From NCBI RefSeq assembly GCF_025145845.1, contig NZ_CP102253.1:3286001-3350000 (forward strand): 64,000 nucleotides of DNA, read 5' to 3'. Both the position numbers and the translations under genes were made by a program. Shown here piece after piece: positions 1 through 8,958 of this stretch. Each line of letters begins with the position of its first letter. Position 1 is the first letter of the stretch. The notes under the pieces are model-generated. The model was not told the DNA's origin and made no database searches. It was given only the letters and a program-made list of their open reading frames with translations. Origin of the DNA: Alistipes shahii WAL 8301 (lineage in GTDB: Bacteria > Bacteroidota > Bacteroidia > Bacteroidales > Rikenellaceae).

Positions 1-914
1 GCGCTTCGATCGGCGCGCTGTTCGCCCCGCTGACCATTCCGCTGCTGGCGAAGGCCTGGGGCTGGGAGATGGCCTTCATCGTGATCGGCGCCCTGGGCTT
101 CGTCTGGATGGGCTTCTGGGTCTTCATGTACAAGAAACCCTCGGACCACCCGAAGGTGAATGCCGCCGAGCTGGAGTATATCGAGCAGGACCAGCACGAA
201 GTGGTCGACGGCGAGACGGTCGGCAAGGAGCAGGAGGGCGAGAAGATCTCGTTCTGGAGAACGCTCTCGTTCAAACAGACGTGGGCCTTCGCCTTCGGCA
301 AGTTTATGACCGACGGCGTGTGGTGGTTCTTCCTCTTCTGGACCCCCTCGTACCTCAATTCGCAGTTCGGGATCAAGATGTCCGAAGGGCTGGGCGTGGC
401 GCTGATCTTCACGCTTTATGCCATCACGATGCTGTCGATCTACGGCGGCAAGCTTCCGACGATCATCATCAACAAGACGGGGCTGAACCCCTATGCGGCA
501 CGCATGCGCGCCATGCTGATCTTCGCGTTCATTCCGCTGCTGGTGCTGCTGGCGCAGCCCATGGGCACGATCTCGCCGTGGTTCCCGATCATCCTGATCG
601 GTCTGGGCGGCGCGGCGCACCAGTCGTGGTCGGCCAATATCTTCTCGACCATCGGCGACATGTTCCCCAAGTCGGCGATCGCCACCGTGACGGGCATCGG
701 CGGCATGGCCGGCGGCGTAGGCTCGATGATCCTGCAATGGTTCGCCGGCTGGCTGTTCGTATATGCCGACGAAACGGCGATGCAGTTCATGGGTTTCGAG
801 GGTAAGCCCGCCGGATATTTCGTCGTCTTCTGCATCTGCGCCGTGGCTTACCTCATCGGCTGGATCGTGATGAAGACGCTGGTTCCGAAATACAAACCGA
901 TTGTATTGGATTAA
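1..914 (+). CDS. exuT: Hexuronate MFS transporter (ExuT-like), 5' end outside window
   Basis: The frame is open from the first bases of the window, so only the C-terminal two thirds of a major facilitator superfamily protein is present. Visible are hydrophobic helices separated by a charged cytoplasmic loop near the middle (lysine and glutamate rich, around 170-260) and a final helix pair before the stop. The call as a hexuronate/galacturonate symporter of the inner membrane rests on family resemblance and on context: tagaturonate reductase and altronate dehydratase follow on the same strand, so the operon would import and oxidise galacturonate. The stop is 19 bases before the next ATG. Other anion:proton symporters of the same family are possible. 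Confidence 0.85.
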   Translation, partial: ASIGALFAPLTIPLLAKAWGWEMAFIVIGALGFVWMGFWVFMYKKPSDHPKVNAAELEYIEQDQHEVVDGETVGKEQEGEKISFWRTLSFKQTWAFAFGKFMTDGVWWFFLFWTPSYLNSQFGIKMSEGLGVALIFTLYAITMLSIYGGKLPTIIINKTGLNPYAARMRAMLIFAFIPLLVLLAQPMGTISPWFPIILIGLGGAAHQSWSANIFSTIGDMFPKSAIATVTGIGGMAGGVGSMILQWFAGWLFVYADETAMQFMGFEGKPAGYFVVFCICAVAYLIGWIVMKTLVPKYKPIVLD

Positions 915-933
915 CTTAAAAACCGGACATACA

Positions 934-2391
934 ATGATCAAGCAACTGAACAAGTCGACCGTCGAAACGGTCGGCCGCCCCGTTCGCATCCTGCAATTCG
1001 GCGAAGGCAACTTCTTGAGAGCCTTCGTGGACTGGCAGATCGACATCGCCAACGAGAAGGGCGTCATGGATGCAGGCGTGGCCGTTTGCCAGCCGATCAT
1101 CGACCCCGAGCGCAAGGTGCTGGGGATGATCGACCTGATGCACCGGCAGGACAACATGTACCACGTCTATCTGGAGGGCATCGAGAACAAACGGCCCAAG
1201 AAGGACGTGCGGCTGGTGAAGAGCATCATGGATTCGTTCAATCCCTATGTGGACTATGCGAAATACGAGGCGTATTTCCTCTCGCCGGAGCTGAAGATCA
1301 CCATTTCGAACACCACCGAGGCGGGCATCCGCTACGAGGAGGGCGACGACCTGACGGCCTGTCCGCCGAAATCGTACCCCGCCAAGATGACGGCGCTGCT
1401 GTACAAGCGGTTCAAACATTTCAACGGCGACCCGACCAAGGGCCTTTGCATCATCTGCTGCGAGCTGATCGAGAACAACGGCTCGACGCTCCACGAATAC
1501 GTCATCAGACACGCCGAATACCACAAGCTCGGGCAGGATTTCATCGACTGGGTCGAAAACAGCTGCCACTTCTGCGACACGCTCGTGGACCGCATCGTCC
1601 CGGGTTTCCCGCGCGAGCAGATCGGCGAGATCAGGGAGGAGATCGGCTATGACGACAACCTTGTGGTGAAGGCCGAATTGTACCACTTGTGGGCTATCGG
1701 CGGTCCGGGCTACAAGGAGGTGATGAAGGAGCTGCCGCTGGACAAGGCGGGGCTGCATGTGATCTTCATTCCGTCGATCAAGCAGTTCCGCGACAAGAAG
1801 GTCCGCATCCTGAACGGGTCGCATACGGGCATGGTGCCCATCGCCCTGCAAATGGGCTGCGAGACGGTGATGGACGCTTTCAATACGCCCGACATCGAGC
1901 GGTTCGTCAACGACATGGTTGCCGAGGAGGTGATCCCGATGATCGACGAGGACCGGGACGAGCTGAAGAAGTTCGCCGCCGGGATTCTGGAGCGTTTCTA
2001 CAACCCCTTCATCAAGCACATGCTCCGGTCCATTTCGCTCAACTCGCTTTCGAAATGGGAGGCGCGCAACTATCCGACCGTGCGCGACAACTGGTTCAAG
2101 GCGCAGCGGCTGGCCGAACGCGAAGCATTCACGTTCGCCGCGCTGATGACCCTCTACGGGCCGAACAGCGGTTTCGAACCCGACGACACGAGGGAGTTCG
2201 TGGACTACATCCGCGCCAACTGGGATTCGGCCGACATGGAGGCTACGATCACGAAGATCGTGAAGGAGAGCGGCATCTTCACCGTCGATTTCTCGGAGGT
2301 TCCGGGCTTCATCGGGACCGTTGCGGGCTATGTCCGCGACATCGAGACGCTGGGCATGAAAGATGCCTTGAAGAAGTTTTTAGGAGCGTAA
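934..2391 (+). CDS. uxaB: Tagaturonate reductase (altronate oxidoreductase)
   Basis: A 485-residue member of the mannitol dehydrogenase family. It reduces D-tagaturonate to D-altronate with NADH in the isomerase pathway of galacturonate breakdown. The nucleotide-binding start RILQFGEGNFLRAF lies at residues 18-31, and the family signature KVRILNGSHTG near residue 290 contains the catalytic lysine and histidine. I chose the ATG at 934 over an in-frame TTG at 901 because family homology begins at MIKQLNK and the TTG lies inside the upstream gene. It sits between a hexuronate transporter and uxaA, which fixes its role better than sequence alone; fructuronate reductases are close relatives. Confidence 0.93.
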   Translation: MIKQLNKSTVETVGRPVRILQFGEGNFLRAFVDWQIDIANEKGVMDAGVAVCQPIIDPERKVLGMIDLMHRQDNMYHVYLEGIENKRPKKDVRLVKSIMDSFNPYVDYAKYEAYFLSPELKITISNTTEAGIRYEEGDDLTACPPKSYPAKMTALLYKRFKHFNGDPTKGLCIICCELIENNGSTLHEYVIRHAEYHKLGQDFIDWVENSCHFCDTLVDRIVPGFPREQIGEIREEIGYDDNLVVKAELYHLWAIGGPGYKEVMKELPLDKAGLHVIFIPSIKQFRDKKVRILNGSHTGMVPIALQMGCETVMDAFNTPDIERFVNDMVAEEVIPMIDEDRDELKKFAAGILERFYNPFIKHMLRSISLNSLSKWEARNYPTVRDNWFKAQRLAEREAFTFAALMTLYGPNSGFEPDDTREFVDYIRANWDSADMEATITKIVKESGIFTVDFSEVPGFIGTVAGYVRDIETLGMKDALKKFLGA

Positions 2392-2473
2392 CCAGTCAGC
2401 TGTTTCGGTGCGGCGTTTCGGACGGTTCGTGGCACGGCCTCCGGTCGTGTTCACAAGTCCGACCCACCCCGAA

Positions 2474-2491
2474 CCCCCGCCTCGGCGGGGG
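2474..2491. terminator. GC-rich hairpin between uxaB and uxaA
   Basis: A perfect inverted repeat (CCCCCGC / GCGGGGG with a 4-base loop) lies in the 137-base gap. It is followed by CTTTG rather than a long T-run, so it may act as an mRNA-stability element or a weak terminator inside the operon. Nearly the same hairpin recurs at 25978-25995, after gadC. Confidence 0.5.
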
Positions 2492-2528
2492 CTTTGCGGG
2501 ACCCGGACATGCGGCTTATTTTATTGAT

Positions 2529-4019
2529 ATGAAACGGTTTCTGAAAATCAACGCTGCGGACAATGTCGCCGTCGCACTGGCCGACGACCTGCACGAGGGC
2601 GAGACGCTCGATGTCGAGGGCGTCGCCGTGACGCTCCGCGAGGACGTTGCGCGCGGCCATAAGTTCGCCCTGCGCGACATCGCCGCGGGCGAGAACGTCG
2701 TGAAGTACGGCTATCCCATCGGTCACGCCACGCAGGACGTGCCGCAGGGCGGGTGGATTCACACGCACAACCTGAAAACCAACCTCCGCGACGACCTCGA
2801 ATACACCTATGCCCCCAAGGTTTACGATGTCGGGTGCCCGAAGCGCGACGTGCGGGTGATGGGTTACCTGCGCGGGAACGATACGATGGGCATTCGCAAC
2901 GAGTTGTGGATCGTGCCCTCGGTGGGGTGCGTCAACGGGCAGGCGCAGGCCATCGCGGAGCGCGTGAAGCGCGAGTGCGACTGCTCGCACCTCGACGACG
3001 TGCGGGTCTACACCCACAATTACGGCTGTTCGCAGCTGGGCGACGACCACGCCAATACGCAGCGGGCGCTGGCCGCGCTGGTGCGTCACCCCAATGCGGG
3101 CGCCGTGCTGGTGCTGGGCCTCGGGTGCGAGAACAACCAGGTGTCGGCCCTGAAAGAGGTGATCGGCCAATGGGACGACGAGCGGATGAAGTTCCTCGTC
3201 GCCCAGGAGGTCGAGGACGAGATCGAGGCGGGATTCGAAATCTGCCGCGGGCTGGTGGAAAAGACCAAAGCCGATAAGCGTCAGCCGCTTCCGCTCGCTT
3301 ACCTCAAGGTGGGCTTGAAGTGCGGCGGCTCGGACGGTTTCTCGGGCATCACGGCCAATCCGCTGGTGGGGCTGTTTTCCGACTGGCTGATCGCGCAGGG
3401 CGGCACGACGGTGCTGACGGAGGTTCCCGAGATGTTCGGCGCCGAGACGATCCTGATGGACCGCGCCGCAGACCGCCGGGTTTTCGACGGAACGGTCTCG
3501 CTGATCAACGATTTCAAACGCTATTTCCGCCGGTTCGACCAGCCGATTTATGAAAATCCCTCGCCGGGCAACAAGAAGGGCGGCATCACGACCCTTGAGG
3601 AAAAATCGCTCGGCTGCGTGCAGAAGGGCGGGGCGCAGCCCGTCGTCGACGTGCTGACCTACGCACAGCCCGTCACGAAGCCGGGATTGAACCTCTTGCA
3701 GGCTCCGGGCAACGACCTGGTGGCCGCTTCGGCGCTGGCTCTCTCGGGCTGCCAGCTGGTGCTCTTCACCACGGGACGCGGCACGCCTTTCGGGTCGTTC
3801 GTGCCCACGATGAAGATTTCGACCAACACGCAGCTCGCGGAGTTCAAGGCCAACTGGATCGACTTCAACGCCGGCACGCTGGTCGAGGACGAGGAGCCGC
3901 AGGCCGTGCTGGAGCGTTTCATCGGCAAGGTGCTGGCCACGGCCGGCGGCGAGCGTCTCAAGCACGAGGAGACGGGTTTCAAGGAGATCGCCATCTTCAA
4001 GACGGGGGTGACGTTGTAG
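2529..4019 (+). CDS. uxaA: Altronate dehydratase
   Basis: A 496-residue UxaA-family dehydratase that converts D-altronate to 2-keto-3-deoxygluconate, the step after UxaB. The N-terminal SAF domain (about residues 1-95) contains GWIHTHNLKTN near residue 76. The rest is the iron-dependent dehydratase body, with conserved cysteines in VGCVNGQ, NYGCSQLG and LKCGGSDGFSG. The same frame is open far upstream within uxaB, but MKRFLKI at 2529 is the natural start, 137 bases after uxaB. A single fused SAF-UxaA chain is usual for the group. Confidence 0.94.
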   Translation: MKRFLKINAADNVAVALADDLHEGETLDVEGVAVTLREDVARGHKFALRDIAAGENVVKYGYPIGHATQDVPQGGWIHTHNLKTNLRDDLEYTYAPKVYDVGCPKRDVRVMGYLRGNDTMGIRNELWIVPSVGCVNGQAQAIAERVKRECDCSHLDDVRVYTHNYGCSQLGDDHANTQRALAALVRHPNAGAVLVLGLGCENNQVSALKEVIGQWDDERMKFLVAQEVEDEIEAGFEICRGLVEKTKADKRQPLPLAYLKVGLKCGGSDGFSGITANPLVGLFSDWLIAQGGTTVLTEVPEMFGAETILMDRAADRRVFDGTVSLINDFKRYFRRFDQPIYENPSPGNKKGGITTLEEKSLGCVQKGGAQPVVDVLTYAQPVTKPGLNLLQAPGNDLVAASALALSGCQLVLFTTGRGTPFGSFVPTMKISTNTQLAEFKANWIDFNAGTLVEDEEPQAVLERFIGKVLATAGGERLKHEETGFKEIAIFKTGVTL

Positions 4020-4043
4020 CGTGTAATTGCGTTCACCGAACCT

Positions 4044-5024
4044 ATGATGAAATCCGCTGTAATCATAACGATCCTTCTCCTTTCCTCGTTCGTCGCCTCG
4101 GCAGAGAAGGTCTATACCGTCGACTGCAACGGCGGCGGGGATTTCCGGACCATTCAGGCGTGTTTCGACGCCCTGCCGTCGAAGCCTGCGGAGTGGCGCA
4201 CGGTGCGGATTATGCCCGGCGTCTATCGCGAGAAGGTGACGCTCGACGTCTATAAGGACAAGGTCCGGATTCTGGGCGATGAAATGGCTGAAACCCGCAT
4301 CGTCTGGGGCGACTATGCCGGCAAAGTCGTCGACGGCCGCGAGCTGACCACCTACGACAGCTATACGATGTCCGTTCAGGCCGACGATGTCTATCTGGAT
4401 TGCCTGACCGTCGAGAACGATGCCGGAAGGGTAGGGCAGGCTGTGGCGCTCGAAACCCGCGGTGACCGCATCCATCTGTATCATTGTGCGCTCATCGGCG
4501 ATCAGGACACCTTCTTTGCTCGCGGCTACGTTTCGCGCGTACATGTCGAGAATTGTTATATCGAGGGAACCACCGACTTCATTTTCGGCCCTTCGATCGT
4601 GCTGTTCGAGTGTTCGACGATCCATTGCAAGGCCGACAGTTTCATCACGGCCGCTTCGACCACCGAGCGCAACGAATACGGATTCGTCTTCTCCTGCTGC
4701 CGTGTGACGGCGGCCGAAGGGGTGACGCGGGTTTACCTCGGGCGTCCGTGGAAATCGACGGCCCGCACCGTGTGGCTGGAGTGCGAATTTCCCGCGGCGA
4801 TCCGTCCCGAGGGGTGGCGCGACTGGCACGACGCGGCCCGTAAAGGCGATGTGTACTATGCCGAATGGCGTTGCGAAGGACCCGGCGCCGACCGTTCGGG
4901 CCGCGTGGCGTGGTCGCGGGAGCTGACCGATGCCGAGGCCGACGTTTACGACAACCGGTGCATTTTTGCCAAAAAGACCGGCTCCGAGCAGTTCCGCGAC
5001 GACTGGGATGGCTTCGCGGAATAG
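4044..5024 (+). CDS. Pectinesterase (carbohydrate esterase family 8), secreted
   Basis: A 326-residue protein with a cleavable signal peptide (about residues 1-20, ending VASA). It removes methyl esters from homogalacturonan, probably in the periplasm or outside the cell. All four CE8 motifs are present in order: GQAVAL (about 132), QDTFF with the catalytic acid/base aspartate (about 154), TTDFIFG with the nucleophile aspartate (about 178), and YLGRPW with the substrate-binding arginine (about 232). It begins 24 bases after uxaA, so it is probably co-transcribed with the galacturonate genes. A strong terminator follows. Confidence 0.93.
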   Translation: MMKSAVIITILLLSSFVASAEKVYTVDCNGGGDFRTIQACFDALPSKPAEWRTVRIMPGVYREKVTLDVYKDKVRILGDEMAETRIVWGDYAGKVVDGRELTTYDSYTMSVQADDVYLDCLTVENDAGRVGQAVALETRGDRIHLYHCALIGDQDTFFARGYVSRVHVENCYIEGTTDFIFGPSIVLFECSTIHCKADSFITAASTTERNEYGFVFSCCRVTAAEGVTRVYLGRPWKSTARTVWLECEFPAAIRPEGWRDWHDAARKGDVYYAEWRCEGPGADRSGRVAWSRELTDAEADVYDNRCIFAKKTGSEQFRDDWDGFAE

Positions 5025-5054
5025 ACGGTCCGGAAGGTCTCGTTTTTACGGTTT

Positions 5055-5096
5055 CGCCCCCGCCGGAAGCATCTCCGGCGGGGGCGGTTTCCTTTT
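5055..5096 (+). terminator. Rho-independent terminator after the pectinesterase gene
   Basis: Arms CGCCCCCGCCGGA (5055-5067) and TCCGGCGGGGGCG (5074-5086) form a 13-bp perfect stem with a 6-base loop, followed by TTTCCTTTT. It also lies downstream of the convergent MATE gene. Confidence 0.8.
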
Positions 5097-5146
5097 CGGA
5101 GGCTTGTCCGGCGCTCGTTCCGTGCCGGCGGGCGGTTGTCCGGGTC

Positions 5147-6469
5147 CTATGCGATCTTGTCGTAGATGGTTTTCAGCCGGCGGGTCATAAAGAACTGGAT
5201 CACTCCGCGCAGGAACATGTAGAGCGTGAAGGCCAGCCATAGGGCATTGTTGCCGATCAGCGGGTAGCAGGCGTAGTAAATGGCGAAATAGGCCGCCGTG
5301 GCCCAGAACATCGAGTCGCGCATGACGCGCGTTTCGGTGGCTCCGACCATGATGCCGTCCATGATGAAGGGCATGGCCGAGGCGATCGGGATGAGGATGA
5401 TCCAGACGATGTAGCGTCCCGCCAGCTCCTCGATCACCCCGGCGTTGGGTGCCGAGTGGTCTACGAACACGCCCACCAGGTCGCGCCACCAGACGAGATA
5501 AATCCCCACGAAGACCACCGATACGAGCGTTCCCCAGGCGATGCACCTCCGCAGGCAGTCGCGCAGCGACACGCTGTCGCGCGCGCCGATGAAGCGTCCC
5601 GTGAGCGCCTCGGCGGCGTAGGCGAAGCCGTCGTTCATGTAGGAAAAGAGCGTGAAGAGTTGCAGCAGCAGGGTGTTCACGGCCAGCAGCGCGGGGTCGT
5701 CCATGCGTGCCGACGCCCCGGTGAAGAAGGTGTAGACCGCGACGATGCAGAACGTGCGCAGGATGATGTCGCGGTTGATGATGAAGAACGTCTTCAGCGG
5801 TTTGAGGTCCAGCACCTCCGACCAGTCGATCCCGGTGAGGATCGGACGGTATTTGGCGGCGAGCAGCAGCGCCGAGAGCGCCACGCCGGTCCATTGGGCG
5901 ATCACCGAGGCGTAGGCGATGCCCACGATGCCCATATCCATCCCGAAGGCGAACCAGAGGCTGCAAAGGATGTGCACGATGTTGACCGTGACGGCCGTCA
6001 GCATGGGGAATATGGCGTTCTGCATCCCCGTGAACCAGCCGTTGAACCCGAAGAGCACGATGCCCGCCGGCACGGCCCAGATGCGGGCGTAAAAGTAGTC
6101 GCGGGTCATTTCGCTGCCGTTCATGGCCCAGAGGGCCAGTTCTCCCACGGGGTATTGGAGCAGGATCATCAGCACACCCATCACCGCCGACACCGACAGC
6201 GCGCGGGCCAGCATGTTGGTGCACTCGCGGAAGTCGCCCGCGCCGAACGCCTGGGCCGTCAGCCCGCTGGTTCCCATGCGCACGAACGAGCAGTTCCAGT
6301 AAATGAAGTTGAAGATCGAGACGCCGATGGCCAGCGCGCCGATCGTGGCGGCGGAGTCGGCTCCCCAGTGTCCGGCGATGGCGGTCGATACGATGCCCAT
6401 GAGCGGCACGGTGATGTTCGAGACGATATTGGGGAGCGCAATGCGCAGTATTTCGCGGTTCATGTTCAT
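5147..6469 (-). CDS. MATE family efflux transporter
   Basis: A 440-residue polytopic inner-membrane protein with about 12 hydrophobic helices in two similar halves, the MatE-MatE layout of Na+ or H+ coupled multidrug exporters (usual length 440-460). It starts MNMNREIL, followed by a first helix rich in P, N and V (ALPNIVSNITVPLMG), typical of DinF-like members. The substrate cannot be read from the sequence. The first ATG lies only 8 bases from the -7 promoter element, so the mRNA would be nearly leaderless; the second ATG at 6463 is an alternative. It stands alone, convergent to the pectin operon. Confidence 0.9.
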   Translation of the reverse strand: MNMNREILRIALPNIVSNITVPLMGIVSTAIAGHWGADSAATIGALAIGVSIFNFIYWNCSFVRMGTSGLTAQAFGAGDFRECTNMLARALSVSAVMGVLMILLQYPVGELALWAMNGSEMTRDYFYARIWAVPAGIVLFGFNGWFTGMQNAIFPMLTAVTVNIVHILCSLWFAFGMDMGIVGIAYASVIAQWTGVALSALLLAAKYRPILTGIDWSEVLDLKPLKTFFIINRDIILRTFCIVAVYTFFTGASARMDDPALLAVNTLLLQLFTLFSYMNDGFAYAAEALTGRFIGARDSVSLRDCLRRCIAWGTLVSVVFVGIYLVWWRDLVGVFVDHSAPNAGVIEELAGRYIVWIILIPIASAMPFIMDGIMVGATETRVMRDSMFWATAAYFAIYYACYPLIGNNALWLAFTLYMFLRGVIQFFMTRRLKTIYDKIA

Positions 6470-6477
6470 AACGGATG

Positions 6478-6485
6478 CAAAGATA
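6478..6485 (-). promoter_or_regulatory. -7 element TATCTTTG of the MATE gene
   Basis: On the minus strand this reads TATCTTTG, an exact match to the Bacteroidetes TAnnTTTG element. Transcription starting a few bases downstream would leave a leader of about 2-5 nt before the ATG at 6469. Confidence 0.6.
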
Positions 6486-6603
6486 GCGTATTTGTGGTGT
6501 GTTTATTCGCAGACTACCCTAAATTGAAATAACATAGTTTCAGATCAATATTGATTTTCAGCAACCTTTTTTCGAAATTTGCAGGGACAATACCCCGGGA
6601 GCG

Positions 6604-6633
6604 TTGCGTATTGAAAAACATTTTCTATCTTTG
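6604..6633 (+). promoter_or_regulatory. Promoter upstream of the BACON/LRR lipoprotein gene
   Basis: TTG at 6604-6606 and TATCTTTG at 6626-6633 are 19 bases apart, the spacing expected for the -33/-7 promoter of Bacteroidetes. The next start codon is 280 bases away, so the transcript would carry a long leader that includes the large inverted repeat at 6690-6832. Confidence 0.6.
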
Positions 6634-6689
6634 TCTTGCTGTCCACACGGACGGCGACATATTTGGTAGAAGTGTTTCGCTTTTATTCT

Positions 6690-6832
6690 TGAATGGAAAT
6701 CTGGAAAATTTCTCGTGAACAGGAATAAGCAATACAAACACTCATTGCCGTGTATAGCTATATCATTCCCGATATACTATCCGGTGTGGGGTATTGTTTA
6801 TTTGTTCACGGGTATTCCAGAACCTCCATTCA
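6690..6832. repeat. Long imperfect inverted repeat in the leader region
   Basis: The outer arms match in several consecutive blocks: TGAATGGA (6690-6697) with TCCATTCA (6825-6832), CTGGAA (6701-6706) with TTCCAG (6815-6820), GTGAACA (6715-6721) with TGTTCAC, and a final CAATAC/GTATTG block. The loop is about 55 bases. This would fold as a hairpin of roughly 40 bp with small internal loops. No target-site duplication is visible and no protein is encoded. It may be a MITE-like element or a structured leader of the downstream gene. Confidence 0.65.
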
Positions 6833-6911
6833 GATAAACGAACGGCTCCACGCTTTCTTTTTATGAATCTGCCGTACAGGAGCCGGGTGGCAATCTATAT
6901 AACATGTTGCT

Positions 6912-8105
6912 ATGAAAAAGATGCTGTTGGGAATGTGCCTGCTATTGTGCGCATGCAGCGAGAGCCCGGAGCAATCGGAAAAACCCGATGAAGTCATATC
7001 CATTATCGACCGGGGCGGGATTCCGGAGACAGTCCCCTCGCAGGGTGGAACTTATGGCGTTCGGTTTTCCTCCCGGGAAAATTGGTTCGTCGCGCTTTAC
7101 TATACGGATTCCGCGGCGAATTGGATTTCGGTTTCTCCGATGTCGGGCGATTCGGGCGACGGTGAGATATTTATTTCCTTGAAATCCAATATAACGCTTG
7201 CGGACCGGAAGTGCTTTGTGCGAATCATGGCGGGAGATTCGCAGACGACGATCGAAATCGGGCAGGCCCGACAGAATTCGGTCTCCTTGTCGTCGCAGCA
7301 ATTCTGGCTCGACGCTGCGGCCGGTGAGTTTCAGATACAGGTGCAGGCGAATGTCGTCTATCAGGTAAAAATAGAGGCTGACTGGATCGAATTGGCCTCC
7401 CCGGAGAATGAATCGCTGCTTACCTTCAGGGCAAAAGTTAACGTTGGAGACACACGTACCGGGACAATCGTCGTTTCCGGAGGCGGCGTTTCCGCAAAAG
7501 CGGAGGTCACGCAATTCGCGCCGTCGGAAATAATCCGTTTCCCCGATGCGAAGTTCAAATCTTATCTTATGCGGTACGATATTACGGGGGACGGCGAAAT
7601 ATCGCGGCAGGAGGCGCTTCGAGTGGAAACGATTTCGTGTGGTGGTATGGAGATAGAATCGCTCGAAGGAATCGAATACTTTCCGAATCTGACCTCGCTG
7701 CATTTTTCCAACAATCAAGTGCGGAGACTCGATTTGAGCCGCAATACGAAATTGAACTCCCTGGGTTCCCGGTTCAATCCGCTGGAGTGGCTCAATCTCG
7801 GGGAAACGCTTCCGACCCGGTATACAGGAGGTTATTCGTGGGGTGAAGATCCGCATTTTGAAGCGTTGACCTCGGAATCATTTGAGATAATCAGTTCCAG
7901 AATGACAACTTTGGGCGTTTATAGCGACATGTCATCGCAATGGAACAACCTCGATCTGCGGATTGTCGATGTGTCGGGGTGTCCGATGCTGGAATCGCTC
8001 AATTCCTTTATGGGTAATCCCAAGTTGGAAGAGATTTGGCTGAAAAAAGGGCAGACTCCCCGGATATGGTGCAACAGCGAAAATGTGCGGATACTCTATA
8101 AATAA
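6912..8105 (+). CDS. BACON-domain / leucine-rich-repeat surface lipoprotein
   Basis: A 397-residue lipoprotein: a basic hydrophobic start and lipobox LCAC put the lipidated cysteine at residue 15, and acidic/polar residues follow. Two BACON-like beta-sandwich modules (about 35-118 and 120-200) are recognised by the WISVSP and IEIGQA patterns. Then comes an EF-hand/dockerin-like segment (TGDGEISRQEA, about 218-228) and a short series of leucine-rich repeats (LTSLHFSNN, LDLSRN). Such proteins are usually exported to the outer surface of Bacteroidetes for binding; no enzyme motif is seen. A smaller protein with the same EF-hand-plus-LRR module lies at 16104-16712. Confidence 0.8.
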   Translation: MKKMLLGMCLLLCACSESPEQSEKPDEVISIIDRGGIPETVPSQGGTYGVRFSSRENWFVALYYTDSAANWISVSPMSGDSGDGEIFISLKSNITLADRKCFVRIMAGDSQTTIEIGQARQNSVSLSSQQFWLDAAAGEFQIQVQANVVYQVKIEADWIELASPENESLLTFRAKVNVGDTRTGTIVVSGGGVSAKAEVTQFAPSEIIRFPDAKFKSYLMRYDITGDGEISRQEALRVETISCGGMEIESLEGIEYFPNLTSLHFSNNQVRRLDLSRNTKLNSLGSRFNPLEWLNLGETLPTRYTGGYSWGEDPHFEALTSESFEIISSRMTTLGVYSDMSSQWNNLDLRIVDVSGCPMLESLNSFMGNPKLEEIWLKKGQTPRIWCNSENVRILYK

Positions 8106-8139
8106 TAAAGCGATGGATTATAAACCCAATTTAAATAAG

Positions 8140-8574
8140 ATGAAAAAGAAATGGATGTTTTGCCTGTCGGCCGTGTTGCTGACTTTTGCCGCCTGTTCGG
8201 ACGATGAGAAGGGGACCGACGAACAGCCCGGTCCGATTATCGGCGAATGAGTATTCGAGAAAAACGAGGTCTATCGGAATGGGAAACTCGCCGAAAGTTT
8301 CACGGCGGTCGAAACGGCCGACAAGATGATAGCGATCTTCCGGGAAGACGGTACCTATCGCTACTACGATTATCCGCCGAAGGAGTATTACAACGGAACG
8401 TACACTTACGAGGAGTCGACGAAAACCCTTTCGATGCGGAGCGACGATGTCGATTATTCCGACGGTTCCGACCCGCAGGTCTGTCACGCAGAGGTGACGA
8501 CTACCCGGATGACATGGACGTATCCGGCCGATGAAGACGGGTATGTGACTGTAGAGTATTATGTGCGGAGGTAA
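8140..8574 (+). pseudogene. Lipocalin-like lipoprotein gene interrupted by an in-frame TGA
   Basis: MKKKWMFCLSAV...FAAC is a clear lipoprotein signal with the lipidated cysteine at residue 19. After 36 codons the frame meets TGA (8248-8250) and then stays open, in the same frame, to 8574. The part after the stop (VFEKNEVYRNGK ... REDGTYRYYDY ... YNGTYTYEE ...) reads as a lipocalin-like beta-barrel. The TGA sits where such domains have the conserved Trp of the G-x-W motif, so one TGG to TGA change is the simplest explanation. An upstream in-frame ATG at 8113 is also possible. The gene follows the BACON/LRR gene by 34 bases. Confidence 0.75.
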
Positions 8575-8599
8575 GCGGCATTGAGCCGTGATGTTTCAT

Positions 8600-8647
8600 C
8601 GCCGCCGGAAAGGGTTGAATGCCGACCTGATTCCGGCGGCGTTTTTT
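8600..8647 (+). terminator. Rho-independent terminator
   Basis: Arms CGCCGCCGGAA (8600-8610) and TTCCGGCGGCG (8631-8641) pair perfectly and are followed by six T. It closes the lipoprotein pair. Confidence 0.85.
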
Positions 8648-8833
8648 GGGTATGGGTTTATCCCGGGGTGGCCGCGGACGGCGGTGTTCCGGAGTGTTGC
8701 CGTTATTTTGTCAGATGGAGGAAGAATGTGAAATTCCATTGTCGAAACAGTTTTAACCGGGGTATTTATCGTCCGGGGTGGTTTTTATCTCCGATTCGGG
8801 CACGCAATGTGTTGTTATCCCCGAAACTTGCAC

Positions 8834-8841
8834 TATCTTTG
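8834..8841 (+). promoter_or_regulatory. Distal TATCTTTG element before the pseudouridine synthase gene
   Basis: Exact TAnnTTTG match. Together with 8919-8926 it suggests two tandem start points. The rest of the 8648-8958 gap shows no gene. Confidence 0.45.
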
Positions 8842-8918
8842 CGGGCGAACAGACGCCCGCCTGGATAGACTGCGGTCCGGCAATGCCCCGATGATTCGGC
8901 ATCGCTCCCGTTCTGCGC

Positions 8919-8926
8919 TATCTTTG
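8919..8926 (+). promoter_or_regulatory. Proximal TATCTTTG element of the pseudouridine synthase gene
   Basis: Exact -7 match 33 bases before the start codon at 8959. Confidence 0.6.
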
Positions 8927-8958
8927 CCTGCGACAATATTATTAGTAGAGAATAGAAA

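Noticed and set aside
1689..2528. Open frame upstream of uxaA running back into uxaB
   Set aside because: It is a frame shadow of uxaB on the same strand; uxaA homology begins only at 2529.
2451..4829. Long minus-strand open frame opposite uxaA and the pectinesterase
   Set aside because: Composition (Arg, His, Gly, Leu) is that of an antisense shadow of GC-rich codons, and no domain is recognisable.
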